Shown in pieces: positions 1-8,300 of a DNA stretch of 42,409 nt; the first letter of the stretch is position 1, and each line of letters starts with the position of its first letter. The DNA is taken from the NCBI RefSeq assembly GCF_001428005.1, contig NZ_LMSB01000019.1:60011-102419 (forward strand). The letters run 5' to 3'. Below the pieces are notes generated by a model that saw only the letters and a list, made by a program, of their open reading frames with translations, ran no database searches and was not told where the DNA came from. Source of the DNA: Arthrobacter sp. Soil736. Lineage in GTDB: Bacteria; Actinomycetota; Actinomycetes; Actinomycetales; Micrococcaceae. The position numbers and the translations under genes were made by a program.

Positions 1-365
1 AGTCCAACCTGATCCTGGGCATGGGCGAGACCCGCGAGGAGATCTCCGCGGCGCTGCGGGACCTGCACGAGGCCGGCTGCGACCTGATCACCATCACCCA
101 GTACCTGCGCCCGTCCGAGCGCCACCTCCCGGTGGACCGCTGGGTCAAGCCGCAGGAATTCGTCGACCTCCAGCAGGAAGCGGACGAGATCGGATTCCTC
201 GGCGTCATGTCCGGACCGCTCGTGCGGTCCTCCTACCGTGCCGGCCGCCTCTGGGCCACCGCCATGCGCAAGAAGGGCTGGGAAATCCCGGCCGAACTCG
301 CGCACATCGAAAGCTCCGGCAGCACCCGCCAGGAAGCCAGCTCACTGCTCGCAGCGCACTCCTAA
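1..365 (+). CDS. lipA: Lipoyl synthase, C-terminal part (5' end outside window)
   Basis: This is the last ~121 codons of lipoyl synthase, a radical-SAM enzyme that inserts two sulfurs into protein-bound octanoyl groups to make the lipoyl cofactor of 2-oxoacid dehydrogenases. The frame is open from the first bases of the window (reading [10 protein letters not shown]) to TAA at 363-365. The visible part carries the family's C-terminal signature: [22 protein letters not shown], then [17 protein letters not shown], whose RSSY serine is the residue known to ligate the auxiliary iron-sulfur cluster. The N-terminal cysteine motifs lie outside the window. The next gene downstream is the DUF4191 membrane protein, the usual actinobacterial neighbour. 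Identification is secure; only the 5' end is missing. Confidence 0.96.
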   Translation, partial: SNLILGMGETREEISAALRDLHEAGCDLITITQYLRPSERHLPVDRWVKPQEFVDLQQEADEIGFLGVMSGPLVRSSYRAGRLWATAMRKKGWEIPAELAHIESSGSTRQEASSLLAAHS

Positions 366-396
366 AGAAACATATCTTTTCCTTGGCCGGGGGCCG

Positions 397-426
397 GGGC
401 CGGATCCCTCCGGCGTCCGGCCCTTT
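397..426 (+). terminator. Terminator-like hairpin after lipA
   Basis: GGGCCGGA (397-404) pairs perfectly with TCCGGCCC (416-423) around an 11-base loop and is followed by TTT. It lies between the lipA stop and the DUF4191 start. The T-run is short, so efficiency is uncertain. Confidence 0.5.
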
Positions 427-454
427 GTCGTAAATCACGTAGAATTAAGGCACT

Positions 455-1201
455 ATGGCGAAATCCCCTGATTCCAGCAACTCACCGGCAGCTGACGCTC
501 CCAAGCGCGGCCTCTTCTCGCGCAAGCCCAAAGAGGCAAAGGTCAAAAAGCCCAGCCGGCTCAAGCAGATCGGCGAAGTCTTCAACATGACCCGCCGCCA
601 CGATCCGATGGTTCCGTGGCTAATGCTGCTGGCGTTCCTGGGCGTCGTCGCCGTAAGCCTCATCATTGGCCTGGTGCTGGAAAACTGGATCACCGCCCTG
701 ATCATCGGCATCCCGCTCGGCTTCCTGGCCGCCACCCTGATCCTGTCACGGCGGGCTGAGCGTGCTGCGTTCGCCCAGATCGAGAACCAGCCGGGAGCAT
801 CGGGCGCCGCCCTGAGCACGCTGAAGCGGGGCTGGATCACTGAGGAACAGCCGGTTGCCGTCAACCCGCGCACGCAGGACGCGGTCTTCCGCGCCATCGG
901 CCGTCCCGGCGTCGTCCTCGTCTCCGAGGGACCGACGCACCGCGTGAGGCCCCTGGTGGAAGCCGAACGGAAGAAGCTCGTCCGGATCCTGCCCAACGTC
1001 ACGATCCACATCATTGAGAGCGGCCGCGGAGAGGGCCAGGTCCCGATTAGTCAGGTCGCGAAAAAGATGAACAAGCTGAACAACGAGCTCACCAAGACCG
1101 AGGTCAGCGCCGTTTCGAAGCGCATCTCGTCTTTGGGCGGCCGGCTTCCGATCCCCAAGGGCATCGATCCCTACAAGGCCCGCCCACAGCGCGGACGCTA
1201 A
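455..1201 (+). CDS. DUF4191 family membrane protein
   Basis: A 248-residue protein of the actinobacterial DUF4191 family (the Rv2219-type neighbour of lipA and glnA); its function is not known. It has a basic, Lys/Arg-rich cytoplasmic N terminus (about residues 1-50). Two closely spaced hydrophobic segments follow (about 53-75 and 78-97). A soluble C-terminal domain (about 100-248) contains GRPGVVLVSEG and a basic tail ending in PYKARPQRGR. The ATG at 455 has AAGG at 447-450 close upstream, and a TAGAAT hexamer (440-445) could be its -10 element, giving a very short leader. It is followed by a strong terminator and looks monocistronic. The family assignment is from sequence similarity as I remember it; no function is inferred. 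Confidence 0.88.
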   Translation: MAKSPDSSNSPAADAPKRGLFSRKPKEAKVKKPSRLKQIGEVFNMTRRHDPMVPWLMLLAFLGVVAVSLIIGLVLENWITALIIGIPLGFLAATLILSRRAERAAFAQIENQPGASGAALSTLKRGWITEEQPVAVNPRTQDAVFRAIGRPGVVLVSEGPTHRVRPLVEAERKKLVRILPNVTIHIIESGRGEGQVPISQVAKKMNKLNNELTKTEVSAVSKRISSLGGRLPIPKGIDPYKARPQRGR

Positions 1202-1214
1202 CCCACACCTGAAC

Positions 1215-1258
1215 CGCCCCGGCGGCCGCCGCACCAGCGCCGGCCCCGGGGCGCTTTT
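1215..1258 (+). terminator. Intrinsic terminator after the DUF4191 gene
   Basis: CGCCCCGG (1215-1222) pairs with CCGGGGCG (1246-1253). The GC-rich interior can extend the stem, and CTTTT follows at 1254-1258. It sits 13 bases after the stop codon. Confidence 0.7.
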
Positions 1259-1308
1259 GTCAGGATTGCCAAGCCCGCCCAGCGACACCAACTGAAGCCG
1301 GAGCCTCT

Positions 1309-1713
1309 GTGAAATACCCGTCACCGCCTGCCATCATCCGCGTCTTCCGGCTTCTGGCCGTGGCCGAAGCCTTCAGCTGGGGTGCCCTGCTGACCGGAAT
1401 GTACTTCAAGTGGGTCGCCCGGACCACCGAACTCGGCGTGGAAATTGCCGGGCCCGTGCACGGCGCACTGTTCATCGGCTACGGCATGGCCGCCTTGGTC
1501 CTGTGGCGGCTGCAGCGCTGGCCGTTCGCCGTGGCGCTGTTCGCCGGACTATCGGCCGTCGTCCCCTTTGTGACCGTGCTGTTTGAACGCTGGGCGGACC
1601 GCCGGGGCCACCTCTCTGCAGCCGATGCGCCTGCCTCTGATGTGACCGCGGCCCGAAAGCGCGGAGAGACTCCGGCTCAGGAACGGGCCGTGGAGGAGAC
1701 AGCGGCCCGTTAG
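1309..1713 (+). CDS. DUF3817 domain small membrane protein
   Basis: A 134-residue predicted integral membrane protein resembling the DUF3817 (YdzA-like) family of actinobacteria. Function is unknown. Three hydrophobic segments are visible at about residues 12-32, 48-66 and 72-94, with conserved-looking GPVHGALFIGYG between the first and second. The C-terminal ~35 residues are hydrophilic and charged (AARKRGETPAQERAVEETAAR) and are probably cytoplasmic. The start is GTG at 1309, with GGAG at 1300-1303 five bases upstream. It is convergent with the RDD gene, and an inverted repeat lies between them. The gene is confident; the family name is less so. Confidence 0.75.
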   Translation: MKYPSPPAIIRVFRLLAVAEAFSWGALLTGMYFKWVARTTELGVEIAGPVHGALFIGYGMAALVLWRLQRWPFAVALFAGLSAVVPFVTVLFERWADRRGHLSAADAPASDVTAARKRGETPAQERAVEETAAR

Positions 1714-1770
1714 TCGGCGGGCCGAGCAGGAGCCGAGGCCCGGACCAGGGCCGGGACCAACAGGGCAGGC

Positions 1771-1793
1771 ATGCAAGGGCCAGGGCCTTGCAT
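1771..1793. terminator. Inverted repeat between convergent genes
   Basis: ATGCAAGG (1771-1778) and CCTTGCAT (1786-1793) form a perfect 8-bp stem with a 7-base loop, between the converging DUF3817 and RDD genes. It has no clear T-run on either strand. Its position suggests a bidirectional terminator. Confidence 0.45.
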
Positions 1794-1803
1794 CAGAGCT
1801 TTG

Positions 1804-2241
1804 TCACATCCGTACCAGCATGGTGTTCATGGCTTTGTCATGCAGCCCGCGCTGGTCGGGATCGAAAATTACCGCCGGAACCACCAGGCAGAGCAGCAGC
1901 GTGCGGACGAGCGCCGCGACGGGCCCGGCCGGCGTGCCGCCCAGCCGCACCACGTGGATGCCCAATACCCTGTGTCCGATGCTGTAGCCCAGCGTGCCGA
2001 TCAGCAGGATCTGCTCGGCGGCGAAGACCCCGAGCGTGGCCCAGGAGTTGCCGGCGAAGAAAAAGTTGCTGATCAGCAGCGCTATGGTCCAGTCGATGGT
2101 GATCGCCAGGATTCTGCGTCCCGCCCGGGCGATGGACCCGGGGCCCGATTCGGGCAGGCCAAGGCGCTCCCCCGGGTACTTCGAAATGCCGGAAGTGTCC
2201 GGCCCACTGAGCCAGGAGCCGATGTCTCTGCGATCTACCAT
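1804..2241 (-). CDS. RDD family membrane protein
   Basis: A 145-residue protein with an RDD domain, a small polytopic membrane module whose biochemical role is mostly undefined. A hydrophilic N-terminal segment (1-38) precedes the domain. The first helix carries the arginine-aspartate pair (GRRILAITIDW, R42/R43 and D50). A second hydrophobic stretch (about 65-88) leads to GYSIGHRVLGIHVVRL, the typical 'G-x-R-x-x-G-x-x-V' turn. The last helix ends in FDPDQRGLHDKAMNTMLV, supplying the final aspartate of the RDD signature. The ATG lies six bases after a TAAACT hexamer, so it may be leaderless. It is divergent from glnA. Confidence 0.9.
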   Translation of the reverse strand: MVDRRDIGSWLSGPDTSGISKYPGERLGLPESGPGSIARAGRRILAITIDWTIALLISNFFFAGNSWATLGVFAAEQILLIGTLGYSIGHRVLGIHVVRLGGTPAGPVAALVRTLLLCLVVPAVIFDPDQRGLHDKAMNTMLVRM

Positions 2242-2247
2242 CGTCCC

Positions 2248-2253
2248 AGTTTA
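2248..2253 (-). promoter_or_regulatory. Predicted -10 element of the RDD gene (leaderless)
   Basis: TAAACT on the minus strand, with exactly six bases between it and the ATG at 2241. Transcription would therefore begin at or next to the start codon. No convincing -35 was found. Confidence 0.45.
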
Positions 2254-2280
2254 GCGAGCCGCCCGTCCGCCACGGACGCT

Positions 2281-2311
2281 CACACTGTGGATGCGGATGG
2301 ACCACAGTGTG
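2281..2311. repeat. Perfect 10-bp inverted repeat (candidate operator)
   Basis: CACACTGTGG (2281-2290) and CCACAGTGTG (2302-2311) are exact inverted copies with an 11-bp spacer, so half-site centres lie 21 bp apart (two helical turns). The repeat sits between the divergent RDD and glnA genes, 28 bp upstream of the RDD -10 hexamer. This geometry suits a dimeric regulator; its identity is unknown. Confidence 0.5.
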
Positions 2312-2345
2312 GACTCCGTATAGCGTTTACATATCAGGCGGTTCT

Positions 2346-2383
2346 GTAACCTGCCGGAAACAAAGCGGACACGGCCGGGAAAT
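2346..2383 (+). promoter_or_regulatory. GlnR-type operator upstream of glnA
   Basis: Four pentamers are spaced by exactly six bases: GTAAC (2346-2350), GAAAC (2357-2361), GACAC (2368-2372) and GAAAT (2379-2383). This is the a1-b1-a2-b2 arrangement of the actinobacterial GlnR box (gTnAc-n6-GaAAc repeated). The first two half-sites are perfect and the last two each have one mismatch. It lies 130 bp before the glnA start. GlnR is the OmpR-type global nitrogen regulator, so glnA is probably induced or repressed with nitrogen status. Confidence 0.65.
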
Positions 2384-2502
2384 CCCGTGTCCCTAGGGTG
2401 GTAACAGTTGCTAGCGAGCTGGGAGCGGGGGCACTTTTGTGTTTTCGCCCCTTCTGATTGCGCTGGGCCACATGGCTTTCCAGCCAGTTATTACATATGC
2501 GT

Positions 2503-2508
2503 AAGGAG
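2503..2508 (+). promoter_or_regulatory. Strong ribosome-binding site of glnA
   Basis: AAGGAG with five bases to ATG 2514. It fixes the glnA start and shows that this gene, unlike many neighbours, has a conventional leader. Confidence 0.8.
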
Positions 2509-2513
2509 CATAG

Positions 2514-3938
2514 ATGTTCAAGACTGCGGACGAAGTCCTCAAGTTCATCAAAGACGAAGATATTAAGTTCGTCGATATCCGCTTCACCGATCTTCCTGGC
2601 GTTCAGCAGCACTTCAACGTGCCCGCCAAGAGCGTGGACGCAGATTTCTTCGTCAACGGCCAGCTCTTCGACGGATCGTCCATCCGCGGCTTCCAGGGCA
2701 TCGCAGAATCCGACATGCAGCTCATTCCGGATGTCACCACGGCGTTCCTGGACACGTTCCGTATGGAGAAGACGCTCGCGCTGAACTTCTCCATCGTGAA
2801 CCCCCGCACCGGTGACCCTTACCACCGCGACCCCCGCGGCGTGGCCGAGAAGGCTGAGGCCTACCTCGCATCCACCGGCATCGCCGACACCGCATTCTTC
2901 GCACCCGAGGCCGAGTTCTTCGTGTTCGACAACGTCCAGTACCAGTCCTCCCCGCAGGGCAGCTTCTACAAGATTGACTCCGAAGAAGCCGCCTGGAACA
3001 CCGGCCGCGAGGAAGAAGGCGGAAACCTCGGTTACAAGACGCCCATCAAGGGCGGCTACTTCCCGGTTTCTCCCACCGACAAGCAGGCCGACCTGCGAGA
3101 CGCCATGTGTGTTGCCCTGGATGAGGCCGGCCTTGAGGTCGAACGCAGCCACCACGAAGTCGGTTCCGCCGGCCAGGCTGAGATCAACTACAAGTTCACC
3201 ACCCTGACCCACGCTGCCGATGACCTGCAGAAGTTCAAGTACGTCGTCAAGAACACGGCCGACGCCTGGGGCAAGTCGGTCACGTTCATGCCGAAGCCGG
3301 TCTTCGGCGACAACGGCTCGGGCATGCACTGCCACCAGTCGCTGTGGAACGGCGGCGATCCGCTGTTCTACGACGAAAAGGGCTACGCGGGCCTGTCCGA
3401 CACGGCCCGCTGGTACATCGGCGGCCTGCTGAAGCACTCCTCGGCCGTGCTGGCGTTCACCAACCCGACGGTCAACTCCTACCGCCGCCTGGTCAAGGGC
3501 TTCGAAGCCCCGGTCAACATGGTTTACTCGCAGGGCAACCGCTCCGCCGGTATCCGCATCCCCATCACCGGTTCCAACCCGAAGGCCAAGCGCATCGAGT
3601 TCCGCGCTCCGGACCCCTCCTCAAACCCGTACCTGGCGTTCGCTGCCCAGCTGATGGCCGGCATTGACGGCATCCGCAACCGCATCGAGCCCCCGGCTCC
3701 GATCGACAAGGACCTCTACGAGCTCCCCGCCGAGGAAGCCAAGGACATCCCCAAGGCTCCCGGCACGCTTGAGGAAGCCCTGGAAGCACTGGCCGAGGAC
3801 AACGAGTTCCTCCAGGCCGGCGGCGTGTTCACCCAGGACCTGATCGACACCTGGATCGAGTACAAGTACGAGAACGAGATCCGCCCGCTGTCCCTGCGCC
3901 CGAACCCGTACGAGTTCGAGCTCTACTACGGCGTCTAG
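2514..3938 (+). CDS. glnA: Glutamine synthetase type I (adenylylatable)
   Basis: Glutamine synthetase I-beta, 474 residues, forms glutamine from glutamate, ammonia and ATP as a dodecamer in the cytoplasm. Family motifs are visible: DGSSIRGF, the metal and glutamate-site region [24 protein letters not shown], the ATP site [17 protein letters not shown], and NRSAGIRIP. The segment [11 protein letters not shown] carries Tyr402, the position adenylylated by GlnE, which is encoded just downstream on the other strand. Start ATG 2514 has AAGGAG at 2503-2508, five bases upstream. A GlnR-type box lies in the 272-bp upstream region, and two tandem terminators follow the gene. The length is normal for the family and no key residue appears missing. 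Confidence 0.98.
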   Translation: MFKTADEVLKFIKDEDIKFVDIRFTDLPGVQQHFNVPAKSVDADFFVNGQLFDGSSIRGFQGIAESDMQLIPDVTTAFLDTFRMEKTLALNFSIVNPRTGDPYHRDPRGVAEKAEAYLASTGIADTAFFAPEAEFFVFDNVQYQSSPQGSFYKIDSEEAAWNTGREEEGGNLGYKTPIKGGYFPVSPTDKQADLRDAMCVALDEAGLEVERSHHEVGSAGQAEINYKFTTLTHAADDLQKFKYVVKNTADAWGKSVTFMPKPVFGDNGSGMHCHQSLWNGGDPLFYDEKGYAGLSDTARWYIGGLLKHSSAVLAFTNPTVNSYRRLVKGFEAPVNMVYSQGNRSAGIRIPITGSNPKAKRIEFRAPDPSSNPYLAFAAQLMAGIDGIRNRIEPPAPIDKDLYELPAEEAKDIPKAPGTLEEALEALAEDNEFLQAGGVFTQDLIDTWIEYKYENEIRPLSLRPNPYEFELYYGV

Positions 3939-3973
3939 TCAGACCCCGACGCTAAACCCGGTTTAGCCACAGA

Positions 3974-4029
3974 AAGTCCGCCCGGGCTGCCAGCATCCGC
4001 AACGGCAGCCCGGGCGGACTTCTCTTTTT
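3974..4029 (+). terminator. Strong intrinsic terminator of glnA
   Basis: Arms 3974-3991 and 4004-4021 are an exact 18-bp inverted repeat (starting AAGTCCGCCC and ending GGGCGGACTT) with a 12-base loop, followed by CTCTTTTT. It is 35 bases after the glnA stop. Confidence 0.9.
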
Positions 4030-4039
4030 AACGCCGAAA

Positions 4040-4079
4040 GCTGGCTCCAGGCGTGCTGAGACCGTGGAGCCAGCCTTTT
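4040..4079. terminator. Second terminator hairpin between glnA and the GNAT gene
   Basis: GCTGGCTCCA (4040-4049) pairs exactly with TGGAGCCAGC (4065-4074), followed by CTTTT on the plus strand and TTTC on the minus strand. It backs up the glnA terminator and could also end the converging GNAT transcript. The rest of 4080-4229 holds no gene or repeat that I can support. Confidence 0.7.
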
Positions 4080-4229
4080 CCGGCGAGTGTCCCCGAGATG
4101 AAGACTCTTTCAAGCCTTCCCCCCAACAAGGTTTGAAGAACACTGCCAAGACACAGACTAGGCACGCAGCGGGCACCGTGCAATGGTTTCGGAGGCCCGC
4201 CTTCAACCGGTGTTGACGGACGCGCGGGC

Positions 4230-4745
4230 TCAGAAGGCGGCGTACATGATCCTCTGCGGCCCGGCGTCGCCGCCCAGATATGTGCCGGCATCCTCAAATC
4301 CTGCTTTGAGGTAGGCGGCTTGCCCTGCACTGTTGCGTTCGTTGACGGAAAGTACGACGCCGGCCTGGCCGCTTCCCGTTCTCGCCGTCAGTCTTGCGGC
4401 GGCCGCCACCGCCGCGGCAGCCGCCGCTGTCCCCAAGCCTGCGCCCTGCCGGCGCCGGTCAATCAGGAATCCCCGGAGCAGCCACACGGAATCGTCGTCC
4501 GGCCATCCGGCAAGCCGGGCGGCTCCCGACTGGAGCGTCAGCACCCCCACTGCTTCCCCGCCCGCTTCAATGACGTAGGGCCTGCGGGATTCTTCCTCAA
4601 GCCCCACCAGCATCATGCGCAGAGGATCGCCCACGAAATCCTCCTGGCCGGGCCCCACTTCCATCCCGGCCACTTCGCCGAGATGGATGGACCGGGCATC
4701 AGCATCTAGGTCCCGGAGGGAGATCAGCCATACCGTGGAAAGCAT
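4230..4745 (-). CDS. GNAT family N-acetyltransferase
   Basis: A 171-residue GNAT-fold protein predicted to transfer an acetyl group from acetyl-CoA; the acceptor is not predictable. The acetyl-CoA pyrophosphate loop is visible as RGFLIDRRRQGAGLG (91-105), containing the R/Q-x-x-G-x-G signature. An Ala-rich helix follows, then VVLSVNERNSAGQAAYLKAGF (motif B region, about 130-150), which ends with the typical YxKxGF. Its ATG (4745) lies six bases after a TAGGCT hexamer, with GAGG also just upstream, so initiation could be leaderless or weakly led. It lies downstream of the VOC gene on the same strand, 73 bp apart. Confidence 0.85.
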   Translation of the reverse strand: MLSTVWLISLRDLDADARSIHLGEVAGMEVGPGQEDFVGDPLRMMLVGLEEESRRPYVIEAGGEAVGVLTLQSGAARLAGWPDDDSVWLLRGFLIDRRRQGAGLGTAAAAAAVAAAARLTARTGSGQAGVVLSVNERNSAGQAAYLKAGFEDAGTYLGGDAGPQRIMYAAF

Positions 4746-4751
4746 GACCTC

Positions 4752-4757
4752 AGCCTA
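4752..4757 (-). promoter_or_regulatory. Possible -10 element of the GNAT gene
   Basis: TAGGCT on the minus strand with six bases to ATG 4745. The intervening GAGG could instead act as a ribosome-binding site on a longer mRNA. Confidence 0.3.
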
Positions 4758-4772
4758 CCCGCGCGGCGCTGC

Positions 4773-4834
4773 CTCGATCCCGCTGGCGGCACCGCCTCTA
4801 TCCGGCTGGCGGCCGTCTCTATCCGGCTGGCGGC
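4773..4834. repeat. Short tandem repeats over the VOC stop codon
   Basis: An 18-bp unit (CTCTATCCGGCTGGCGGC) occurs exactly at 4796-4813 and 4817-4834, with a diverged copy (CTCGATCCCGCTGGCGGC) at 4773-4790. The period is 21-23 bp. The copy nearest the VOC gene contains its stop codon, so the PPAG-stop ending is duplicated in frame downstream. Confidence 0.7.
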
Positions 4835-5247
4835 GCCGGGGCGTCCGCCGGAGGTCCGGCCGGATCCATCCACATCACTTCCCACAGGTGGCCATCCGGG
4901 TCCTGGAAGCTGTGGCTGTACATGAAGCCGTAGTCCTGGACGGGCTGGGACTCCGTACCCCCTGCGGCGATCGCCTTCCGGTACATGTCGTCGACGCCCT
5001 CACGGCTGTCCACGGAGAAGGCCATGATCGCTTCGGTGCTGCTGTTGGCGTCCACAATGCTCTTGGACGTGAATGTCTTGAAGAAACCCTCGACGAGGAG
5101 CATGACGTAGGCGTCGTCGTTGATGATCATGCAGGTGGCATTCTCATCGGTGAAATCCGGGTTGAACGAGAACCCCAGGGACGTGAAGAATTCGACGGAC
5201 CTGTCGAGGTCCCTAACGGGCAGATTCATGAAGATTTGGGTAGCCAT
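4819..5247 (-). CDS. VOC (glyoxalase/bleomycin-resistance fold) protein
   Basis: A 142-residue single-repeat vicinal-oxygen-chelate protein. It opens with IFMNLPVRDLDRSVEFFTSLGFSFNP, the first beta-alpha unit typical of the family, and its last strand is HSFQDPDGHLWEVMWMDP (113-129), with the usual DPDG-x-x-WE that supplies a metal-ligand glutamate in catalytic members. The substrate is unknown. The C-terminal tail (PPADAPAPPAG) is low-complexity and ends in a tandem repeat. I chose ATG 5247 over an in-frame start at 5322 because the extra 25 residues match no family member and a TAGGTT hexamer sits seven bases before 5247. It lies just downstream of glnE on the same strand. Confidence 0.87.
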   Translation of the reverse strand: MATQIFMNLPVRDLDRSVEFFTSLGFSFNPDFTDENATCMIINDDAYVMLLVEGFFKTFTSKSIVDANSSTEAIMAFSVDSREGVDDMYRKAIAAGGTESQPVQDYGFMYSHSFQDPDGHLWEVMWMDPAGPPADAPAPPAG

Positions 5248-5254
5248 GCGCCCC

Positions 5255-5260
5255 AACCTA
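5255..5260 (-). promoter_or_regulatory. Possible -10 element of the VOC gene (leaderless)
   Basis: TAGGTT on the minus strand, seven bases before ATG 5247. Confidence 0.35.
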
Positions 5261-5322
5261 GCACTTGGCCTACAAGGTGTCAGCCCTCCCCGGCCGCCGG
5301 AATTCCTTCCTGCGCCGGGCAC

Positions 5323-8300
5323 CTACGGGCCGTAAAAAACCTTCTCAAAGACGCCCCGTGCGCGCCGGCTGACCCGCAGGTAGTCTTCCTCGAAAGCCGT
5401 GGCCATCCCCTCCTCGTATCCGCACCACCGGGCAACCGCCTCCAGGTCGCGCCGGGAGGAGGGCAACAGGTCCGATGCACGGCCCGTCCAGATCACATTC
5501 GCGGAGCGGATCCGGCTGGCCAGACGCCACGCGTCCGCGAGCAGCCCGGCGTCGCCGGCGTCGAGCAGCCCCAGTGATGCTGCGGCGTGGAGCGCTTCGA
5601 GCGTTGACGTCGTGCGCAGCTCGGGGTGTTTTCCGGCATGCCGGATCTGCAGGAGCTGAACCAGCCATTCGACGTCGCTGAGCCCGCCGCGGCCGAGCTT
5701 GAGGTGCCGGGCGGGATCCGCGCCGCGCGGCAGCCGTTCGGATTCCACCCGTGCCTTGATCCGCCGGATTTCACGGACGTCAGCTTCGGAGAGTGATTCC
5801 GGGTACCGGATCGGGTCGATCAGCCTGAGGAAATCCGCGGCAAGCTGGTCGTCGCCGGCGATCGGCCGGGCACGCAGGAGTGCCTGCGCTTCCCAGACCA
5901 GTGACCATCGCCGGTAGTACTCGGCGTACGACTCCAGCGACCTCACCATGGCGCCGCTCTTGCCCTCGGGACGCAGGTCGGCGTCGACTGCAAGCACCCG
6001 TTCGGCCATGATCGCCGGTTTAAGCGGCTGGGTCAGCAGGCTCGACAGATGCCCCACGATCTTCGCGGCCTGCTGCTGGGCTTCGTCGTCCGAGGCGCCC
6101 GGCAGGGCGCGGTGGACGTACAGGACATCGGCGTCGGAACCGTAGCCGATCTCGCGGCCGCCCTGCCGGCCCATGGCCACCACGAGTACGGACGTCTTCA
6201 GCGGGCCGGATGCAGCGACGATGTTCTCGGCTGCTCGCAAGGCCCCAAGGATGGCCGCCTTGTCGGTCTCGGCGAGGGCGTCCCCCACCTGGTCCTGGGC
6301 GAGCAGCCCGGCGCTGTCGGCTATGGCGATGCGCAGGATTTCCCGTCGGCGGATCAGCCGGATAAGCCTCATGGCGTTCTCCGGATCCGCGTGCCGGGAC
6401 ATCTTGGACGCAATTTCCTGCCACTGCGCCTCGAAGCTGAGCGGCGTCAGTTCCTTGTCCGTCCCCAGCCACGCCACGGATTCCGGTGACACCTCAAGAA
6501 GGTCGGCAATCAGCCGTGAGTTGGACAGCATGTGGCACAGCCGCTCCGCCGCCGCCGCGGAATCCCGCAGCATGCCCAGATACCAGTGCGTGGTGCCCAG
6601 CGCTTCACTGACCCGGCGGAAGGCGAGCAGACCGGCGTCGGGATCCACGCCTTCGGCGAGCCAGCCCAAAAGGATGGGCAGCAGCTGCCTTTGCAGGGCG
6701 GCGCGCCGGCTGACGCCCGCGGTGAGCGCCTCGATGTGCCGCATGGCGCCCTGCGGATCGCGGTAGCCCAGCGCCGCGAGCCTGCCCTGCGCGGCCTCAG
6801 GCGTCAGGCGGGCGTCCTCGCTGCTGAGCTTGGCGGCCGTGTTCAGGAGCGGGCGGTAGAAGATCCGGTCGTGGAGCTCCCGGACCGACCGCTTCGTTTT
6901 CTGCCAGGTCGCCATGAGCGCGTCCGGGTGGGGCCGGTCAAGGGAGAACGGCCCCAGCACCGCCTTGGCCAGGGCCCGGAGCGAGTCCTCCTTGACCGGC
7001 ATGAGGTGCGTCCGGCGCAGCTGAAACAGCTGGATGCGGTGCTCGAGCAGGCGCAGGTAGCGGTAGGCGTGATCGAACTCGGCTGCGTCTGCGCGGCCGA
7101 TGTAGCCGCCGGTGGACAGGGCGGCGATCGCCGACGTGGTGTCGCGGCGCCGCAGCGTCTCGTCGGACTTCCCGTGGACCAGCTGGAGGAGCTGCACCGT
7201 GAATTCGACGTCCCGCAGCCCGCCCCTGCCGAGCTTGATCTGGCGCTGTTCCTCCGCCGCGGGAATGTGTTCAGTGACGCGCCGGCGCATGGCCTGCACG
7301 GACTCGACGAACCCCTCCCGGCTCGCCGAGGTCCAGACCAGCGGCGCGACCGCGTCCTCATACCGCTTGCCAAGATCGGCGTCGCCCGCGATGGTCCGTG
7401 CCTTGAGCAAAGCCTGGAATTCCCAGCTCTCCGCCCAGCGCGCGTAGTAGCTCTGGTGCGAAGCGAGCGTCCGGACCAGGGGCCCGGACTTTCCCTCGGG
7501 CCGGAGGTTGGCGTCCACTTCCCACAGGCCCGGTTCCCGCGCCGGCGACGAAATGGCGCGCGAGATGCCCGAAGCCAAGGCCGTGCCGATGGTGTTCGCG
7601 CGGGCGTCGTCCAGCTGCCCCGTTTCCACGACGTAGATGACATCGACGTCGGAGATATAGTTCAGTTCGCGGGCACCGCACTTGCCCATGCCGATCACGG
7701 CCAGGGCGACGTCGGCGACCTCGGCAGCGTCGAACTGCCCGGCCGCCTCGGCCCGGGAGACAGCGAGGGCGGCTTCGATGGCCGCCCCGGCCAGATCGGC
7801 GAGCTCGGCTCCGACGGCCGGCATGAAGTCCAGCGGATCGGCGGCGCAAAGGTCCTTGACGGCCAGGTCCACCACGCCCCGGCGGTACGCCGTCCGCAAC
7901 GCCTCGTAGGCTTCGGGGCCAGAGATACCCGCCACCGGCCGTGAGGCCTTCGGGTCTGCGCGCACCGCCCTGAGCAGCTGGGCCCGCAACTGGTCCGGCG
8001 CCGCCTGCAGCGGCTCCGGGCTGGCAGTCACATCGAAGGCGTCCAGATGCTCCGGATGGCGGATGAGGAATTCACCGAGCGCCTCGCTGGCACCGAGGAC
8101 ACGGTAGAGCGGCTCGCTCGTATCAGTGTCCGCCGCCGCCAGCTTTCTCAGGTCCGGGTGCTTCTCGATGAGCCGGACCAGGGACTGCAGGGCGGCATCC
8201 GGGTTCGCGGCCAACTGGAGCCCCGCGAAGAGCACGTCCTGGTCAATGCCCTCCAGCTCGCGGGCAGCCAGGAACCTTTCGCCCTTTTCCAGGTCGCTGA

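Noticed and set aside
3974..4079. A small structured RNA downstream of glnA
   Set aside because: The two strong hairpins each have a T-run and are best explained as tandem terminators; no promoter for a separate RNA is evident.
6532..7944. A 470-codon open frame on the plus strand opposite glnE
   Set aside because: Antisense shadow of a clear GlnE coding region; no ribosome-binding site or family match.
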